Shown: in pieces, positions 34,484 to 41,916 of the stretch
Numbering within the stretch: position 1 is the stretch's first letter
Layout of the letters: each line of letters begins with the position of its first letter
From: Aerococcus viridans
Lineage (GTDB): Bacteria; Bacillota; Bacilli; Lactobacillales; Aerococcaceae
Assembly (NCBI RefSeq): GCF_002083135.2
Contig: NZ_NBTM02000001.1
Location: 744,001-808,000, forward strand
Direction of reading: 5' to 3'
Length of the DNA stretch: 64,000 nucleotides
The notes under the pieces: generated by a model
Seen by the model: the letters and a program-made list of their open reading frames with translations, nothing else
What the model was told of the DNA's origin: nothing
The model's database searches: none
Made by a program: the position numbers and the translations under genes

Positions 34484-35008
34484 CTATTTAAGTTTTTTCT
34501 CGATTTTCTTTTCAGTTTTCTTTGCTACTTTAGGTATCACACGGTAGTTTTTTCGGATAAATTTTGGAAATTTTTGTTTATTAATAATTTGCATAAAGGT
34601 ATCAGATGTATAAACTGCAAGCGCAATAGCCAAGGCAGTAAATAGCGTACCCCCTAGTTCAGTAAAGCCTTGGGCCGTATTCCCTTGAATAAAGGCTAAT
34701 GCCGTTCGGTACATGCCACCTCCTGGCACAAAGAGGAAGAAGGCTGGAATAAAGAAAACTGTTACTGGTTCTCGAAAAATACGCGCATACATCTGGGAAA
34801 TTATGGCAATAACCAAGGAACCAAAATAAGTAGCCATTATTTCTGAAAAACCACCAAGATGTAAACTTATCAGATAACTACCCCAGCCAGCAATATTAAT
34901 GAGTGGCGTCCAAAATAGAACTTTTCGTGGTCCTTCAATCGTTAAAATTGCGAACAAACCTACCCCATAAGCACCTATTAATTGTAAAATAATATCCATT
35001 ACCTTCAT
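34484..35008 (-). CDS. Threonine/serine exporter ThrE, small subunit-like (PF12821 type)
   Basis: Membrane protein of 174 residues with about five hydrophobic segments and a very basic C-terminus (KKTEKKIEKKLK). FFIPAFFLFVPGGGMYRTAL is the block characteristic of ThrE_2 proteins. In Firmicutes this protein is encoded next to the larger PF06738 protein, and together they correspond to the fused ThrE of actinobacteria. The start overlaps the stop of the large subunit gene. Substrate is inferred from the family only. Confidence 0.85.
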   Translation of the reverse strand: MKVMDIILQLIGAYGVGLFAILTIEGPRKVLFWTPLINIAGWGSYLISLHLGGFSEIMATYFGSLVIAIISQMYARIFREPVTVFFIPAFFLFVPGGGMYRTALAFIQGNTAQGFTELGGTLFTALAIALAVYTSDTFMQIINKQKFPKFIRKNYRVIPKVAKKTEKKIEKKLK

Positions 35009-35784
35009 TAATATAAACCTCCAATCAACGCAAGACCCAGTGCTGCGCCTAAGGCAATCATTAAGGCATTCAAGAAGGCTTCTGTTGCTCTAGAAACGCC
35101 CGCAATGTAGTCCTCATGAAAAATATCACGTAAGGAGTTCGTTATGGCCGTTCCTGGAACCATTGGCATCAATGTAGAAATAATTACAATATTGATATCT
35201 GTATTCGATAATACATAGGCTTGCATTAAATAAGCAGCCACGGTTACAACAAATGCTTGAATAATATTTGAAAAACCTTCACTAATATAGTATTTATCCA
35301 CTAGACGGTATAATAAGGCTAAAATTAAACCATTAATTGAAGACAAGATCAACTCGTTAATACCTCCCCCAAAAAGGAAAGAGAAAGCTGCAGCTAAACC
35401 AACTACCCCGATTGATACTTGTAATTTTGAATATTGGGGCTTCTGGAACCGAATAACCTGTAACCGCTCATAAGCTTCGTCAATTGAAATATTACCTGAA
35501 GTCAATTCACGTGAAATATGATTCACTTGGGTAATTTTATTTAAATTGTTAGAACGGCGTGTAATTCTCTTAATACCAGTAAACCCAGAACCTTCAAAAG
35601 ATGGGTCATCAAGGGTCATATAAAGACCTGTTGAAAGAGAGATTGCCACTGCATATGCTGCATTTGATGTTGTTAAAATACGGTTCATCGTATCTTCAAC
35701 ACGATATGACTCTGCATTACTTTCTGTCATTATTTGCCCGGCTAACAGGGCAGTTTCTAAAATTTTCTTATTTAAGTCTACCAT
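35008..35784 (-). CDS. Threonine/serine exporter ThrE, large subunit-like (PF06738 type)
   Basis: The N-terminal 110 residues are soluble (LAGQIMTESNAESYRVEDTM is the family start), followed by about five membrane spans with the conserved MVPGTAITNSLRDIFHEDYIAG. Length 258. The start at 35784 is chosen because an AAAGGGTGGG ribosome site precedes it; a 17-residue upstream extension has none. Pairs with the downstream small subunit by a one-base overlap. Confidence 0.88.
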   Translation of the reverse strand: MVDLNKKILETALLAGQIMTESNAESYRVEDTMNRILTTSNAAYAVAISLSTGLYMTLDDPSFEGSGFTGIKRITRRSNNLNKITQVNHISRELTSGNISIDEAYERLQVIRFQKPQYSKLQVSIGVVGLAAAFSFLFGGGINELILSSINGLILALLYRLVDKYYISEGFSNIIQAFVVTVAAYLMQAYVLSNTDINIVIISTLMPMVPGTAITNSLRDIFHEDYIAGVSRATEAFLNALMIALGAALGLALIGGLY

Positions 35785-35953
35785 TTTGACCCACCCTTTC
35801 TCATAATCCACGGCTATTGTACCATAGGTCATCAAAGAATAAAGATGCCACTTTCCATGTAAATGTATCCTATTTCAACCTGTCTTCTAACCCAAGTCAG
35901 GTCAAATTTATGCTATAATTGCCCCGACTAATTAGATGAAGGAGCAATTAATT

Positions 35954-36598
35954 ATGATTACCATGGCAGGCATGATCGGTGTTGGTAAGACTACTTATAC
36001 CCACCATATGGCAAAAATGTTTCAAGCAGAACCACTTTTTGAAGAGGTATCAGAAAATCCAATTTTGGATGCATACTACAGCGAACCGACGAAATATGCT
36101 TTTTCACTGCAAATTTACTTTTTAAACCAACGCGTTAAAAGTATTAAACGCGGGATGAAATTTGACCGTGCAATATTAGATCGGTCAATTTATGAAGATG
36201 CTTTATTCACTCAGGTAAATAATATTAACGGCAATATATCAGATGTAGAGTGGCAATTGTACCAAGATTTATTGGCCAATATGATGGACGATGTTCATAT
36301 TATTTCAGAATCAACCAACCAATCACCGGAATTACTTGTCTACTTACATGCGCCTTTCGATTTAGTCCTTGAGAAAATCAAGCGTCGTGGGCGTCCATAC
36401 GAACAAGTAGAAGGTCGACCAGATTTACTAGCCTACTATAAGCAACTACACACCCTATATGATGAATGGTACGCAAACTATGACCATTCAGCTAAAATGG
36501 CCATTGATGTTAGCCAATTTGACATTTTAACAAATAAGGACCAAGAAATCGTTGCGAAAAAAATTCAAGATAAGTGGGCAACACTCCAAAAAAATTAA
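35954..36598 (+). CDS. Deoxynucleoside kinase (second copy)
   Basis: Same family as the gene at 27.8 kb. P-loop AGMIGVGKTTYTHH, ILDRSIYEDALF, and the LID arginines KRRGRPYEQ. The ATG at 35954 follows AAGGAG by 9 nt; the upstream ATG lies before that site. Length 214. An extended -10 promoter TGCTATAAT is at 35911-35919. In lactobacilli dAK and dGK genes are adjacent; here they are 8 kb apart, consistent with one preferring dA and the other dG, which is inference. Confidence 0.9.
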   Translation: MITMAGMIGVGKTTYTHHMAKMFQAEPLFEEVSENPILDAYYSEPTKYAFSLQIYFLNQRVKSIKRGMKFDRAILDRSIYEDALFTQVNNINGNISDVEWQLYQDLLANMMDDVHIISESTNQSPELLVYLHAPFDLVLEKIKRRGRPYEQVEGRPDLLAYYKQLHTLYDEWYANYDHSAKMAIDVSQFDILTNKDQEIVAKKIQDKWATLQKN

Positions 36599-36796
36599 TC
36601 ACTATAATTACTACCACTTGAGCTTTTTTTACTTTGTTAAATCACTTCCATATATATTCTAATAGTGAGAGAAGTTGTGGAGCCGTAAAAACTAATGAAA
36701 TAATATATGAACTTACCTTAGAATATATGGTTAACATGCCAATATTAGCTTGTTAACCAATATAATAGAAATTGTTCTTTAATATTGATCAGTTAA

Positions 36797-36848
36797 ATAT
36801 CATATAATGCATATCCTTTGCATGCTATGGATATGCATTATATGATAT
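36797..36848. promoter_or_regulatory. Perfect 20-bp-arm inverted repeat upstream of the DJ-1/PfpI gene
   Basis: ATATCATATAATGCATATCC faces its exact complement across a 12-nt spacer that itself contains GCATGC. A TATAAT hexamer lies inside the left arm. It ends 30 nt before the start codon, so it is either an operator for a dimeric regulator or a 5'-UTR hairpin. Confidence 0.7.
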
Positions 36849-36878
36849 AAGTATCAAAGCTTAAGGAGGCTATAAATT

Positions 36879-37394
36879 ATGGCAAAAATTGCAACTGTAT
36901 TAGCAAACTTATTTGAAGACTCTGAATATACTCAACCAAAGAAAGCTTTAGAAGCAGCAGGACATGATGTAATAACTATTGGTGTTAAGGCTGGTGAAAT
37001 TGTTCAAGGTAAAACAGATGGAACGGAAGTAACCATTGAAAAAGCTATTGATGAAGTGAAAGCTGAAGAATTTGATGCATTGTTCATTCCAGGTGGTTAC
37101 TCTCCTGACCAATTACGCGCAGATGAGCGTATGTTAGACTTTGTGCGTCATTTCGATAGCAATAACAAGTGGATTTTCACCATCTGCCATGGTCCTCAAT
37201 TATTGGTCAATGCTGATACCTTAAAAGGTAAAGACATTACCGCAGTCAAACAAGTGGCAATTGATGTAAAAAATGCTGGTGCAAACTTCTATGACAAAGA
37301 GGTTGTGATTGATGAAGCTGGTAAATTAATCTCAAGCCGTACGCCTGAAGACTTACCTGCATTTGATCAAGCTATTGTCGACGCATTGAAATAA
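36879..37394 (+). CDS. DJ-1/PfpI family protein (YraA-like)
   Basis: Small stress protein of the class I glutamine amidotransferase-like fold; relatives are called general stress protein 18 or protein deglycase/protease. FTICHGPQLL holds the nucleophile Cys next to His, and FEDSEY near the start supplies the conserved acid. Length 171, normal. AAGGAGG precedes the ATG. The perfect inverted repeat upstream suggests a dedicated regulator. Deglycase activity is disputed for the family, so only the fold is firm. Confidence 0.88.
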   Translation: MAKIATVLANLFEDSEYTQPKKALEAAGHDVITIGVKAGEIVQGKTDGTEVTIEKAIDEVKAEEFDALFIPGGYSPDQLRADERMLDFVRHFDSNNKWIFTICHGPQLLVNADTLKGKDITAVKQVAIDVKNAGANFYDKEVVIDEAGKLISSRTPEDLPAFDQAIVDALK

Positions 37395-37414
37395 ACGCTA
37401 AACTAGCTGAAAGC

Positions 37415-37449
37415 AAGCGTTGCACCTGAATAGGTGTAGCGCTTTTTTT
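37415..37449 (+). terminator. Terminator of the DJ-1/PfpI gene
   Basis: Imperfect stem with core CACCT-GAAT-AGGTG extended by AGCG/CGCT-type pairs, then seven T. Confidence 0.75.
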
Positions 37450-37467
37450 GATAACACTTTTTATAGA

Positions 37468-37497
37468 AAAAAACTACCTCGCAAAAGGTAGTTTTTT
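37468..37497 (-). terminator. Terminator of the thiamine-precursor operon
   Basis: AAAAAACTACC faces GGTAGTTTTTT; 14 nt beyond the thiW stop. Confidence 0.85.
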
Positions 37498-37511
37498 GTG
37501 CCTTCAACTTA

Positions 37512-38018
37512 TTAGCCAAATGTTTTCTTGACCCGTTGAATATAAGGCACTTTGTCTATTCTGACCAGGACTAGGTAGGCAATTAATGACCCTGATAATG
37601 CCCCTAAGATAAACCGCGGTGTATAGACAAACCAATACATACCTTGGGCAGACCCTGTAAACCAGACCATGATTGGGTAAGAGAGTAAGGACCCAATCAA
37701 GCCTGTTCCAATAAATTCGCCTATTATGGCACCAAGATATGTATTCATCCATTTATAACCCACACCAGCCAGAAAGGCCCCAAATACGGCACCAGTAAGT
37801 GCTAGCGGTGGAATCCCAAGCAAGATCATCCGGAGAATCCCACATGCGAGTGCCATCACTGTCCCGTATATGGGACCCATCAACACAGCAGCAATCACAT
37901 TCATAACACTAGACATTGGGGCAATCCCTTCCACCCGAAATAGTGGTGAAAGGACAACATCCATGGCTACCATCATGGCTAAGATCGTCATTTTTTGTAC
38001 TTTATTATTTGTCAACAT
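37512..38018 (-). CDS. thiW: ECF transporter substrate-binding protein ThiW
   Basis: S-component of an energy-coupling-factor importer, predicted to take up the thiazole part of thiamine. Five to six hydrophobic segments with PLFRVEGIAPMSSVMNVIAA and YGTVMALACGILRMILLGIPPLALTG, both typical of ThiW. The start at 38018 follows GGAGGG by 8 nt; a longer frame overlaps tenA. Length 168. It overlaps the tenA 3' end by 14 nt and is the last gene of the TPP-riboswitch operon. It presumably uses the T and A components encoded upstream. Confidence 0.88.
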   Translation of the reverse strand: MLTNNKVQKMTILAMMVAMDVVLSPLFRVEGIAPMSSVMNVIAAVLMGPIYGTVMALACGILRMILLGIPPLALTGAVFGAFLAGVGYKWMNTYLGAIIGEFIGTGLIGSLLSYPIMVWFTGSAQGMYWFVYTPRFILGALSGSLIAYLVLVRIDKVPYIQRVKKTFG

Positions 38019-38700
38019 GTTGGATACCCTCCGGCCAAGTTTCAAAATTAAAAGCCATTTCCCAGAAATTAAATTCCATTCTAGCACTTACGACAAATGC
38101 GGAAATCATACTATCCTGGTCTTCCTGACTAGACTCAGCGTACAGATGGTTCAATAGGGCACATTCCTTTTCGATAGCCTCACTTGCTTCTTCCCCGCCG
38201 TATGTCTCAATCCATCTTTGGTAGATTGGGACAGGTGACGTCACATTTAATTGTCTTAACCGTTGACCAATTTCAAAATACAGCCAAGAACATGGCAATA
38301 AACTAGCCGCCGCAATCGCATCATTATTTTCCACTAACTGCCGGTACATATGTGACACATAGTGGTAAGCAGTTGGCGCAACGCCGGTTTCTTTTAACTC
38401 GTCATCCGTTACCGCCAATTCTTCAAAAAAGTTGGCACGAATCGCTAATTCACCTTCCGCTAAATGGCCGGCATTTTCAAGCATCTGCGTCTTTAACGCA
38501 GGCTCATCAGTAATTTCCGCGACTTTCTCATAAAGAGCTGAGAAGTGACGCAAATAATAAGCATCTTGGATCAAATAGTAACGGAAGTTTTCAATGGGTA
38601 ACGTCCCATCTTGTAACTGCAAAATAAAAGGATGGTGGAAACTCCCCTCCCAAAAGGGTCTCGTTTGACTGCGGGCGATTTCTGTAAAAGTATTCTCCAT
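38005..38700 (-). CDS. tenA: Aminopyrimidine aminohydrolase / thiaminase II TenA
   Basis: Hydrolyses degraded thiamine to recover the HMP pyrimidine. PFWEGSFHHPFILQLQDGTL at the start, YYLIQDAYYLRHFSALY, the catalytic Cys in LLPCSWLYFEIG and the final ARMEFNFWEMAF with the active-site Glu are as in Bacillus TenA. Its ATG overlaps the upstream ykoC stop (TAATG), giving 231 residues. Riboswitch control and the neighbouring transporters agree with salvage of thiamine breakdown products. Confidence 0.93.
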   Translation of the reverse strand: MENTFTEIARSQTRPFWEGSFHHPFILQLQDGTLPIENFRYYLIQDAYYLRHFSALYEKVAEITDEPALKTQMLENAGHLAEGELAIRANFFEELAVTDDELKETGVAPTAYHYVSHMYRQLVENNDAIAAASLLPCSWLYFEIGQRLRQLNVTSPVPIYQRWIETYGGEEASEAIEKECALLNHLYAESSQEDQDSMISAFVVSARMEFNFWEMAFNFETWPEGIQHVDK

Positions 38701-39362
38701 TAAATCATATTCTCCAATCTCATAATCATATTGCCGACGACAATTAAACTCATGCATAAAACAATAGCTGGTGTAGACATTTTCCATTGACGGTACTGGC
38801 GGCGCGGCTGGTCTTCAGAGAAACCTCTAGAATACATGGCTTCTGCGTACCGGTCCCGCCAATTGAGGGCTAGAAAGATCACTTTCACATAATAGAGAGG
38901 TGACCATGGATATAATTTCTTCCCCCTTAATAAACTGGCATCATGCATACTCTTGATTTCCCTTTGAATTTCAGGCACAGCATGTATCACAACCAACAAG
39001 CCATAGATAAAAATAGCCGGCACTTTATACTGTTCAAAAATTAGTAAGCAATCTTGTAAGTCAACCGCAACCATAAATCCTATTCCTAAAGCCGCAAAGG
39101 CATAGGTTCTAGTGAATAATACCCAGGCGTCATCAAGTCCACTTCCTTGGATATAGACCGACCAAAAAGTAGTGATGGCGGGAATAAAAGGTAGGGCTAA
39201 TAAAAATACCAGTACACCAAATCGTTTTTTAACAGCTAAGTAGGCCACAACCATCAATAAGACATAAATATTCAGCCAAACCGAATAGGTAAAAGATATT
39301 TCAATCGTGAACAAGAATACCAAGGCCAGAATAGCTGGAATCGCTGTCTTCTTCTCTTCCAT
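38700..39362 (-). CDS. ykoC: ECF transporter T component (YkoC/CbiQ family)
   Basis: Membrane coupling protein between S and ATPase subunits. Hydrophobic N-terminal half with several spans, then a cytoplasmic helix pair with DASLLRGKKLYPWSP and AEAMYSRGFSEDQPRRQYR, which holds the A-R-G coupling motifs that contact the ATPases. About 220 residues. ATG at 39362 or TTG at 39365 are both possible; AAGGAGG lies 8 nt before the TTG. Ends in overlap with tenA. Confidence 0.88.
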   Translation of the reverse strand: MEEKKTAIPAILALVFLFTIEISFTYSVWLNIYVLLMVVAYLAVKKRFGVLVFLLALPFIPAITTFWSVYIQGSGLDDAWVLFTRTYAFAALGIGFMVAVDLQDCLLIFEQYKVPAIFIYGLLVVIHAVPEIQREIKSMHDASLLRGKKLYPWSPLYYVKVIFLALNWRDRYAEAMYSRGFSEDQPRRQYRQWKMSTPAIVLCMSLIVVGNMIMRLENMI

Positions 39363-39368
39363 CAATTA

Positions 39369-40724
39369 TCAAACCTCCTTCAGCACTTGATTGGACAAGT
39401 GAATATGATGATCACTTACACCTTCGAGCGGACCAAGGCGATGAGACACGATCAAGAAATCCGTATCTCTTTTCTTGTCTTTAATCCAATCCGCAAAGTA
39501 ATCACTGGCTTTCTGGTCCAAACCCGCAAAAGGCTCATCCAGCATTAAAAACTCGTGGTCTAGACTCAACAAGGCGATTAATTGCACCATCTTCTTCTGC
39601 CCTTCGCTTAAATGATATAAACTTCGGTCTAAAACGTGGCTTATATGCAAGTCTTCAAGTGCCTGCATCTGTCGGTCACGAATTTCACCAGCATCTTCAT
39701 TTGGAAAACGTAACTCACTCGCTACTTCCAACGTCACAAATTGTTGGGCTGCATCTTGAACAGCCAAGGTGAGTGATTCGTATAAGCTTTTCTTGCCCCA
39801 AAACCTTGAAAGTCTCCGGTCCTGAAACCGCATCTTGCCCTTGTAAGGGTGTAACTGGGCCATGGCCTTTAACAAAGTTGATTTCCCCGCCCCATTATCG
39901 CCAGTTAGGGTGGATACCCCTTTTTGAAAAATGAATTTTTCTTGGTGAAGCAGGGTTTTATCGCCTTGTTTGATCGCAATATTTTCCAAGGTGAAAGCTG
40001 ATTCGCTGCTAGCTTGACCACTAGTCAACAATGGAATAGGCGCTTTTTCCGGCAAGGTGGTTACATCTGCTTCAGAAAGTTGGCCATCTCGCATGATAAA
40101 GAATCGGTTGATTAGCCCCTTATAGTCAGTCAACTCATGGTCTATCACCACAATCAACTTGCCTTGCTGTCTTAATTTCGCCAATACGTTAATCAAGAAA
40201 AGTCTAGAGGTTGGGTCAATTGATGCAAAGGGTTCGTCTAAAAAGAAAACTGGTGGATTGACTGCAATCAAGATAGCCAAGGCCGCCCGCTGCTTCTCCC
40301 CACCTGACAGGGTCATCAAGTCTTGCTCTAGTAAATGTCTGATACCCAAATCGTCAACCGCTTGGTTTAAGCGTACTTTGGCCTGGTCATAAGGTAGACC
40401 GCAATTTTCTAAAGCAAAGAAGCATTCCCGTTCCAGGGTTCGCATGGTAAATTGTTGACCCGGATTTTGAAACATCAACCCGATTTTCTGAGCTTTTTCT
40501 GGAATAGTATAGTCTGACATCCGCTGGCCATCCATTACAACATTCCCTTGAAAACTTGCACCATTGAAGCCAGCTATGGTATGGATGAGGGTGCTTTTGC
40601 CGCTACCACTATCACCTGTCAGTAAGATAAAATCGCCTAGCTGCCAATCACAAGAAATCCTGTCTAGGATGACGGTCTCATTTTTCCGGACGGTCAAGTC
40701 ACTAATTTGTACTAAGGCACTCAT
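39369..40724 (-). CDS. ykoD: ECF transporter ATP-binding protein with two ABC domains (YkoD type)
   Basis: A 451-residue fusion of two ABC ATPases. First domain: Walker [12 protein letters not shown] near 36, LSGGEKQRAAL, Walker B FFLDEPFA. Second domain: TGDNGAGKSTLL, LSEGQKKMVQL, LMLDEPFAG. Such double ATPases in an operon with YkoE and YkoC energise uptake of thiamine precursors (HMP). The start ATG overlaps the ykoE stop (ATGA). Acts at the inner face of the membrane. Confidence 0.93.
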   Translation of the reverse strand: MSALVQISDLTVRKNETVILDRISCDWQLGDFILLTGDSGSGKSTLIHTIAGFNGASFQGNVVMDGQRMSDYTIPEKAQKIGLMFQNPGQQFTMRTLERECFFALENCGLPYDQAKVRLNQAVDDLGIRHLLEQDLMTLSGGEKQRAALAILIAVNPPVFFLDEPFASIDPTSRLFLINVLAKLRQQGKLIVVIDHELTDYKGLINRFFIMRDGQLSEADVTTLPEKAPIPLLTSGQASSESAFTLENIAIKQGDKTLLHQEKFIFQKGVSTLTGDNGAGKSTLLKAMAQLHPYKGKMRFQDRRLSRFWGKKSLYESLTLAVQDAAQQFVTLEVASELRFPNEDAGEIRDRQMQALEDLHISHVLDRSLYHLSEGQKKMVQLIALLSLDHEFLMLDEPFAGLDQKASDYFADWIKDKKRDTDFLIVSHRLGPLEGVSDHHIHLSNQVLKEV

Positions 40725-41287
40725 TGGGCAAGTCCTTTGGCTTGGACCCTGTTGAATAGGCTAACGATTTGTTTAGTTAAAAAGACACCGAAAAATGTCA
40801 CTGAAATCAGACGAACTAAGAATAAAGCCACGACAAAGCCAAGGCCATAAGTCGCGTAGCCAAATTTGAAGAATTCAAAGGCAAAACTAAATACCGTTGT
40901 CCCAATGGCACCATAAACTAAAGTCGTCGTATCATAGCGTTCGTATTTGGTAACAAAGAAGCCCGCTTCAGTACCCAGTCCTTGAATTAAGCCAGAAAGT
41001 AAAACGCCAGCCCCAAAATATGACCCATATAGCATCTCGGCAAGGGCGGCAAAAACCTCACCTAACAAGGCACTACCCACTTTCGGGATCAACATACCCG
41101 CCACTGGCGCTGCAATCGTCCACATACCAAATAAGATTTCATTGGCAAATGGTGTTAAACCAAACGGTGTTAATAGGGACACTAAAATGGCATATAGGAC
41201 ACCAGCGCCCATAAATACAGCTCCAAATAAGAAAGCTAGAAATGCTAAAAAGATGACGTCGGGCAAGGCCCATTTAAATTTTTCCAT
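40721..41287 (-). CDS. ykoE: ECF transporter substrate-binding protein YkoE (HMP/thiamine)
   Basis: S-component of 188 residues with about five hydrophobic segments, including LLSGLIQGLGTEAGFFVTKYERY, which is characteristic of YkoE. First gene of the five-gene thiamine-precursor operon. Its ribosome site AAGGGG (41296-41301) is the 3' arm of the riboswitch terminator, so formation of that hairpin would hide it as well as stop transcription. Confidence 0.9.
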   Translation of the reverse strand: MEKFKWALPDVIFLAFLAFLFGAVFMGAGVLYAILVSLLTPFGLTPFANEILFGMWTIAAPVAGMLIPKVGSALLGEVFAALAEMLYGSYFGAGVLLSGLIQGLGTEAGFFVTKYERYDTTTLVYGAIGTTVFSFAFEFFKFGYATYGLGFVVALFLVRLISVTFFGVFLTKQIVSLFNRVQAKGLAQ

Positions 41288-41295
41288 CAAAAAAA

Positions 41296-41333
41296 CCCCT
41301 TTTCCTATATTTTAAAAATAGAGGCATAAGGGG
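41296..41333 (-). terminator. Riboswitch-controlled terminator in front of ykoE
   Basis: On minus, CCCCTT pairs with AAGGGG, with inner CCT-TATTTT against AAAATATAGG, followed by seven T and then the ykoE start codon. It is the expression platform of the upstream TPP aptamer. Confidence 0.8.
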
Positions 41334-41425
41334 TGAGCAAAGACGAATTCGCTTCTTGTTTTAAACACTTTAATAAACTATCCAGACACACTTGGTCCGA
41401 TAGTTTCCGTATCATAAACATTTTT

Positions 41426-41497
41426 ACATTTCCCTTCGCCAGTATTAACTGTGTCAGGTTCAATGGGTATAATCTCAGCTTTCGGCACCCCAAATGT
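41426..41497 (-). ncRNA. TPP (thi-box) riboswitch aptamer
   Basis: Read on minus: stem ACATTT, then GGGGTGCC, GCTGAGATTATACCC, GAACCTGACACAGTTAATAC, TGGCGAAGGGA and closing AAATGT. These are the conserved thi-box elements (GGGGUGCC, CUGAGA, ACCUGA, GCGAAGGGA) in order. Between aptamer and terminator a hairpin AACTATC/GATAGTT (41379-41411 region) may belong to the switching structure. It should shut off ykoE-ykoD-ykoC-tenA-thiW when thiamine pyrophosphate is plentiful. Confidence 0.93.
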
Positions 41498-41643
41498 CAC
41501 TACTATATTCATTTGTATCCGATATTACCATATCGATATGAAAAAGGAAACCTAAAAATGACTATTATTTGAGTTATGCAATTTTACATAGCAATATTTA
41601 TGTTTATCAATTATTTTCCGATCACCTTTTTTCATCACAAAAA

Positions 41644-41685
41644 ATAGCATCGCATCAAAGTATATAAACTCTGATACGACGCCTT
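41644..41685 (-). terminator. Terminator of tRNA-Lys
   Basis: On minus, GCGTCGTATCA pairs with TGATGCGATGC with wobble pairs, followed by a T run. Confidence 0.7.
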
Positions 41686-41693
41686 TTATAAGA

Positions 41694-41766
41694 TGGACCG
41701 ACAGGGGCTCGAACCCTGGACCCACGGATTAAGAGTCCGTTGCTCTACCAACTGAGCTACCAGTCC
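41694..41766 (-). tRNA. tRNA-Lys (anticodon CTT)
   Basis: A 73-nt cloverleaf on minus: acceptor GGACTGG/TCGGTCC, D arm GCTC...GAGC, anticodon stem ACGGA/TCCGT with loop CTCTTAA, T arm CAGGG-TTCGAGC-CCCTG. The CTT anticodon reads AAG. CCA is not encoded. Confidence 0.97.
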
Positions 41767-41862
41767 AAATTCATTAATTTGCCAAATACAATACTAAAAT
41801 TTTACACCCAATCAAGGAATCTTTCAAGGCATTGTACTTAAAAAATATATATTTACCCTAAA

Positions 41863-41889
41863 TAGCCATCCCTCAAAAAAGGATGGCTA
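41863..41889 (-). terminator. Hairpin downstream of copA
   Basis: TAGCCATCC faces GGATGGCTA; 28 nt after the copA stop; modest T stretch on minus. Confidence 0.6.
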
Positions 41890-41916
41890 ATATTTTAAGT
41901 ATTATACTTTTTATAA

